Assembly (NCBI RefSeq): GCF_022539315.1
Contig: NC_066313.1
Span: 67,893,934-67,957,933, forward strand
Direction: 5' to 3'
Source: Serinus canaria
Lineage: Eukaryota > Chordata > Aves > Passeriformes > Fringillidae
Length of the DNA: 64,000 nucleotides
Shown: positions 62,103-64,000 of the stretch, in pieces
Layout of the letters: the number at the start of each line of letters is the position of its first letter
How positions within the stretch are numbered: position 1 is the stretch's first letter
The notes under the pieces: generated by a model
Seen by the model: the letters and a program-made list of their open reading frames with translations, nothing else
The model's database searches: none
What the model was told of the DNA's origin: nothing
Position numbers and translations under genes: made by a program

Positions 62103-64000
62103 GCTCAGCATGTCGTAAGTGCCCCTCACCTCTGATTTATTGCTCCAAGACTGAAATGAATAGTCCATAACATTGAAGTCACTTGAGAAGACTTATACTG
62201 CATACTTAATTCACCATTAACAAGAAGAAATCAATCAGAACTGCTACTGTATAATGAAACTTAAGTCTGAAAATAAATTTGCTTGCACTCTAGATAGCTT
62301 GAGGACTCTGGGTACCTCCAGAGTGGTTTGTGACAAACTTCTCCATATGTCTCTACACTCCCAAAAGGACTGACTAACACATTGCAAACAAGTTTGTAAA
62401 AATAGTCCTTCAGAGGAGATGTTGACAACAGGACTAAACAGCTGCAGTGGTAAATGTCCCAGTGCAGTAATGTGATTTACATCCTCACTGTGAAAATAGA
62501 ATGGTCTTGTCAAAATTCCATACCCTTTGCAGATGCCAGTCCATGGCATTTTCTGAACCACATTTTGAGGTGGTCAAGGAAAGTAACATGGCAGTCAAAA
62601 ATCACATTGTGAAGAAGGTTTAATAATTAAATAGTGAGGTCCCTGGCTTGCTATGGATACCCTAGGGAAGAGAAAAAGAATGTGAGTATTGTCAAAATAA
62701 CCCACATCATCTGATATTTAATAGCTGTATGAGTTTAACAGAGATTTAGTGGTCCCTTATTATTTAATGATGCCATATAGTTTTCTCTTTAATATTGTTC
62801 AAACCTTTTTGCAAATGGTTTTAGTTTTCAGCACCCACAGCTACCACAGCAAGCCTAACTTCATATTGAATGAAAAAGTCCTGTCTGTTGAACCAGGGAT
62901 GAGTCCATATCATCTGGTTCACTCTGTTCCAGATGCTAGAGAATTGAATGAGTTCTAGAGAATTTTTCCTGTGGCATTGTGCAGCTCCCATGGGTCGGAT
63001 CTGATTTCAGCAACAGGGTGGCAATTAAGGGTAAATGATCAGGGAGAGATCTAGAAGAGACCCCGAGAGAGCCTGCAGAGAGAACAGAGGGGACTCCACA
63101 CCTGGCCCTGGTACTCCCATCCAGGATACCCTGGTGCTGTCCTGCCTGACCATGTTTTCATCCCTAAAGGAGAGAGGAGTCAACTCCCTCCTGAACACTG
63201 AACTTACCTGTGACTAAGTGTTTGGTATCTGAGCATTGTAGTACTCACACTACCAATTTAACCCAAAACTGTGGCAGGGATGCAGGATTTAGAGTCCCTT
63301 TTATAGCCTACTTCAGTCATACGTCTTCCATGCTGAACTACCCTAGTCTAATGATGTTTTACTTATATGAAACCATTATAGTTCATACATCATTCTTTAT
63401 GACTTCTTTATACCTCTTCCATCTCTACCCTATTTTGAGAAATATTCATAGGTCATCACAGAGGTACACAATGGTTTGCTTTCTATTCTTTTACTAATAT
63501 TCATATATTTTTGTTATTTCTTTTTTGAATTGGGTCAATAATTCACAAAATTATCTGTTGCAGCCCTACAATAAGCTTACTTCTAACAAGCTCAGAGACA
63601 AATATTTATAAGATTGAGATTTATTTTTTGTAGGTGCTTGCTTTGCATCTATTTATGCATCTGTTTATTTATTTTTTACTTCATGTCTCTACAGAAACCT
63701 ATGAATTCCTCTGTGAATTTTATCTCTTTTGTCTCCACTTCCTTTTCCATTAACATAAAGAAGAATTATTCTACTACACAGAGATAATGCTCCTGTAACA
63801 AGAGTAAACCAACAACTGCAAACCTGGAAGTGTGGTAAATTCTAGGTTACATTCTGAAAGTATTCACATTCTAAAATGAGGTATGTTATCAGACCTTAAA
63901 ACATTTAGTGATGAGTTGAAAGGTTTACTTTTGTGGCCACTGTCACTACAGTAGAATGTAGATAGATTTGGATCCTCAATATAAACTAGGAAATTATCTT
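62103..64000. other. Unique DNA, no gene seen
   Basis: The stretch 62990-63215 is richer in G and C and in CpG than its flanks, with a 60-codon frame at 63035-63217, but it matches nothing I know. The rest is AT-rich and featureless. Confidence 0.5.

Noticed and set aside
63035..63217. GC-richer 60-codon frame, Arg-rich start, considered as an exon
   Set aside because: No recognisable family and no splice-site pattern I could support; left as unclassified sequence.

Overview
The window looks like AT-rich, gene-poor nuclear DNA from a bird, probably a passerine. The reasons are several fragments of CR1 LINEs, of the class with an ATTCTATG-like 3' tail; LTR fragments that I recognise as avian endogenous-retrovirus LTRs, mostly as decayed solo pieces; and long microsatellites. 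CR1 also occurs in other reptiles, so 'bird' is strong and 'passerine' is moderate; the latter rests on recalled LTR families, not on a search. I found no host protein-coding exon, tRNA, rRNA or other RNA gene that I can defend. The longest open frames (about 120-136 codons) are either inside repeats or of the size and composition expected by chance in 64 kb of AT-rich DNA. The region is best read as a gene desert or as part of a very large intron.

Layout. 1-11 kb: mostly unique AT-rich DNA with two adjacent minus-strand LTR ends (2100-2177 and 2239-2424), a larger minus-strand LTR (6609-7185), a (GGAA)n array at 7994-8053 and a plus-strand LTR (about 10500-11115). 11-20 kb: unique DNA with a 34-A run (13771-13804), a GATA array (15065-15175) and an old plus-strand CR1 (17540-18300). 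20-24.5 kb: a minus-strand LTR fragment lies directly beside a plus-strand CR1 ORF2 fragment (20366-21240). It is followed by the best-preserved mobile element of the window, a 616-bp solo LTR at 22918-23533 flanked by a perfect 6-bp target duplication, and by a very long TTCC pyrimidine tract (24118-24376). 24.5-36 kb: unique DNA interrupted by a near full-length 1.2-kb minus-strand LTR (31417-32623). 36.5-38 kb: a minus-strand CR1 split by a 0.5-kb plus-strand LTR, a clear nested insertion. 38-64 kb: unique DNA with TG/TA repeats, a compound inverted repeat at 45280-45365, a 5' LTR fragment (45944-46085), two CR1 pieces tail to tail (48481-49345), a plus-strand LTR (50655-51164), a CR1 3' end (56185-56575) and an AAAAC array (62022-62102).

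Nothing in the window acts as a set of cooperating genes. I found no evidence of a new biological system. The most informative structures are the dated or nested insertions, the compound inverted repeat at 45.3 kb, and several low-complexity tracts able to form non-B DNA. All repeat assignments come from recognising consensus-like strings by eye; boundaries without a stated terminal motif are approximate.
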